A stretch of DNA of 51,136 nucleotides, taken from assembly GCA_902384555.1 (NCBI GenBank), contig CABMCD010000041.1, positions 1 to 51,136 of the forward strand, written 5' to 3'. This DNA comes from an uncultured archaeon. Its GTDB lineage: Archaea; Micrarchaeota; Micrarchaeia; Anstonellales; Anstonellaceae. Below are positions 49,593 to 51,136 of this stretch, piece after piece. The position numbers were made by a program, and so were the translations under genes. Every line of letters begins with the position of its first letter. Position 1 is the first letter of the stretch. The notes under the pieces are model-generated. The model did not search any database. It saw nothing but the letters and a program-made list of their open reading frames with translations, and had not been told where the DNA came from.

Positions 49593-51101
49593 ATGGAAAA
49601 GCCTGCGGCCCGCGTTCTTCCCATCCGAACTTCCTGCCTGGCCTTGGCCCTGCTTTTGCTGGCCTCGGTGCTGCTGGCCCAGTCCGCGCCTCCCGCGCCC
49701 CTGCCGGCGCGCACCTACATCATCGCCGCCTATGTCGAGGATGCGGCCGGAAAGCCGGTGCCGGACGCGCTGGTGCTGGTGCGGCTCAGCCCGCGCAACG
49801 GCACGCCCGCTTCGAACTCCACGCAGCTTCTGGAAGTCCCCACCAATCTGGCCGGCCGCGCGCGCATCCTGCTGCCGGTGGGCCTCAACCAGTCCACGCC
49901 GGACGCCTACATCAGCGCCTACACGCCCTACTGGTCCTCCTCGCCCTCCGACCTCAACCTGCCCGACCGGCCCACCGATATTTTCGACCGCAGCTTCAGC
50001 GTCCCCATCGAGCTCAACACCTACCGCGTCCGCATCAGCGACCGCATCGGCAACCCCGTCCCGCTGGCTGACGTGCAGTTCACCCAGCCCTATCCGCTCT
50101 ACCGCCGCACCGACCCCAACGGGCTGGCGCAGGTCCGCTTCCCGCCCGGCCTGCCGGTGAGCGGCTATGTCCAATATCAGGGTGCCGGGCAGTTCTTCAC
50201 CCTGGACAACGCGTCCTCCGCCACGGCCATCGAGCAGGACTTCAACCTGCCGCTGGCGCGTCGTATCAATGCTTGGAACCAGAGCTTCGACTGGTCCGCC
50301 CAGCTCTCGGACGCCATGGGCCGGCCCCTGCTCACCCAGCCCATCGCCCTTGTGAGCGACTACCAGAACTGGACCTACCTCACCGACCGCGACGGGCGCC
50401 TCTACCTGCGCGCCCTGCCCGGCGAGAACATCACGCTGGAATGGACGGGCTACAATTTCACCTACCGCTTCCCGCTCAACATCAGCCGCGCGAGCACCCG
50501 CCTGCAGATGCCGCTGCTCATCAACATCTCCGACCCGGCCAAGGACAACTTGGGCGACTCGTGCTACCGCATCCTCATCAACGTCACCGACCGGCGCAAG
50601 AGCCCGTATTTGCAGGTGCAGGCCCGCCCCATCAACGGCTCGGGCGCCCTGCCCTTCACGCTGGACAAGTCGGTGCCGCTGGCGAACCAGACCGGCGTGC
50701 AATTCACCCGCATCCTGTGCGTGGACACGGACACGGCCTTCGACATCATCGCCCAGAACCCCTACGAGCAGGCGCAGCTGCAAATCCAGCTCAAGACGGC
50801 GGAGAACTTCGTGCCGTCCGTCTCTTCGGCCTACACCCAGCCCCCACCGCCCAGCCTGTTCGTCAAGTCCGCCGCCCGCTCCACCGGCGACAAAATCGAG
50901 ATCATCCTCATCCTGATTTACATCCTCTTCGGCCTCATCGCCCTCTTCATGGCCATGCGCTTCAAGCAGCTGCTGCTGTATTACGCCCAATCCATCCTGC
51001 GCTTCACCTACATCTCCTACACGGCCCGGCAGGCCAGCGCGCCTCCCAAGGAGGACTACAAGGCCAAGACGAGCCCGCCGCCTGCGCCCCCCAAGAAGTA
51101 G
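49593..51101 (+). CDS. Secreted, membrane-anchored surface protein
   Basis: A 502-residue protein with a signal peptide (hydrophobic stretch about residues 14-30, ending ASVLLAQSAPP), a long beta-rich ectodomain and one C-terminal membrane helix (about 442-462, IILILIYILFGLIALF) followed by a Lys/Pro tail. The ectodomain contains repeated Ig/carboxypeptidase-regulatory-like segments such as YVEDAAGKPVPDALVLV and VRISDRIGNPVPLADVQF. About 13 N-x-S/T sequons are present, which fits N-glycosylation. ATG at 49593 is chosen; GTG at 49581 is in frame. Confidence 0.8.
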   Translation: MEKPAARVLPIRTSCLALALLLLASVLLAQSAPPAPLPARTYIIAAYVEDAAGKPVPDALVLVRLSPRNGTPASNSTQLLEVPTNLAGRARILLPVGLNQSTPDAYISAYTPYWSSSPSDLNLPDRPTDIFDRSFSVPIELNTYRVRISDRIGNPVPLADVQFTQPYPLYRRTDPNGLAQVRFPPGLPVSGYVQYQGAGQFFTLDNASSATAIEQDFNLPLARRINAWNQSFDWSAQLSDAMGRPLLTQPIALVSDYQNWTYLTDRDGRLYLRALPGENITLEWTGYNFTYRFPLNISRASTRLQMPLLINISDPAKDNLGDSCYRILINVTDRRKSPYLQVQARPINGSGALPFTLDKSVPLANQTGVQFTRILCVDTDTAFDIIAQNPYEQAQLQIQLKTAENFVPSVSSAYTQPPPPSLFVKSAARSTGDKIEIILILIYILFGLIALFMAMRFKQLLLYYAQSILRFTYISYTARQASAPPKEDYKAKTSPPPAPPKK

Positions 51102-51135
51102 GCGGCGGGCTCTTCTTGGCCTTGTCGTCCTCCTT
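51048..51135. repeat. Near-perfect inverted repeat with 35-bp arms at the right edge
   Basis: 51048-51082 and 51101-51135 are inverted copies matching at 33 of 35 positions, with an 18-nt centre that contains the end of the surface protein gene. The match continues at the next base on each side, so the repeat may extend beyond the window. Confidence 0.75.
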
Positions 51136-51136
51136 G

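Noticed and set aside
49263..50990. Minus-strand open frame of about 575 codons
   Set aside because: Antisense to the surface protein and across tRNA-Arg; Val/Gly/Arg-rich composition is that of a shadow frame.

Overview
This window reads as one stretch of a GC-rich archaeal chromosome. The genes that say so are a group II chaperonin (thermosome), Kae1, aIF5A, aIF2-gamma, aEF-1beta, S6e, S24e, S27ae, GGGP synthase (archaeal ether lipids), GatD/GatE, HerA and a tRNA-splicing endonuclease. Many genes lack a ribosome binding site and instead carry a TATA box about 24-28 nt before the start codon, as expected for leaderless archaeal mRNAs. The 402-residue splicing endonuclease looks like the three-unit (epsilon-2) type first described in ARMAN/Micrarchaeota. 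With the many short genes this points to a DPANN archaeon near Micrarchaeota or Diapherotrites; that placement is inference.

Layout. 0.1-6 kb: small membrane protein, a glycosylation trio (GT2, methyltransferase, GT-C membrane glycosyltransferase), RNase HII, GGGP synthase, an SDR epimerase. 6-9 kb: PRC-barrel, DUF424, CutA, tRNA-Val and tRNA-Gln, three ACT-domain genes, and a gene-free region that folds as a candidate structured RNA. 9-15 kb: thermosome, an OB-fold protein, duplicated DUF350 membrane protein, PurM, and Kae1 carrying an apparent in-frame palindromic insertion. 15-18.5 kb: S27ae/S24e/aIF5A, a TIM-barrel sugar isomerase-like protein, small zinc-ribbon and HTH proteins, an isochorismatase-like hydrolase. 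18.6-26.3 kb: GatE/GatD, a GalT-like nucleotidyltransferase, VTT membrane protein, methyltransferase, HerA. 26.4-29.2 kb: tRNA-Arg, Zn-ribbon + aEF-1beta, SdpI-like membrane proteins, tRNA-Gly. 29.4-37.3 kb: central and amino-acid metabolism (class I aldolase, class I FBPase, aldo/keto reductase, SerK-like kinase, ArgG, cysteine synthase, ArgH). 37.3-45 kb: a 17-TPR protein, an AT-rich island with a RipA-like membrane protein, two paralogous transglutaminase-fold/beta-rich proteins and EndA. 45-51 kb: pseudo-receiver, aIF2-gamma, S6e, an Asn-synthetase-like protein, DUF2085, intron-containing tRNA-Arg(CCU), and a glycoprotein-like surface protein.

Genes that work together: GatD/GatE with tRNA-Gln(CUG) for transamidation; EndA with the intron-bearing tRNA-Arg(CCU); aldolase plus FBPase for gluconeogenesis; ArgG plus ArgH for arginine; a SerK-like kinase and cysteine synthase that may form a phosphoserine route to cysteine; the glycosyltransferases with the sequon-rich surface protein.

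The most unusual signals are the tandem Cys-His-Asp (transglutaminase-like) proteins with long beta-rich C-termini, a palindromic element inserted in frame in kae1, a conserved hairpin-rich trailer after tRNA genes, a candidate structured RNA near 8.9 kb, and a 35-bp inverted repeat at the right edge.
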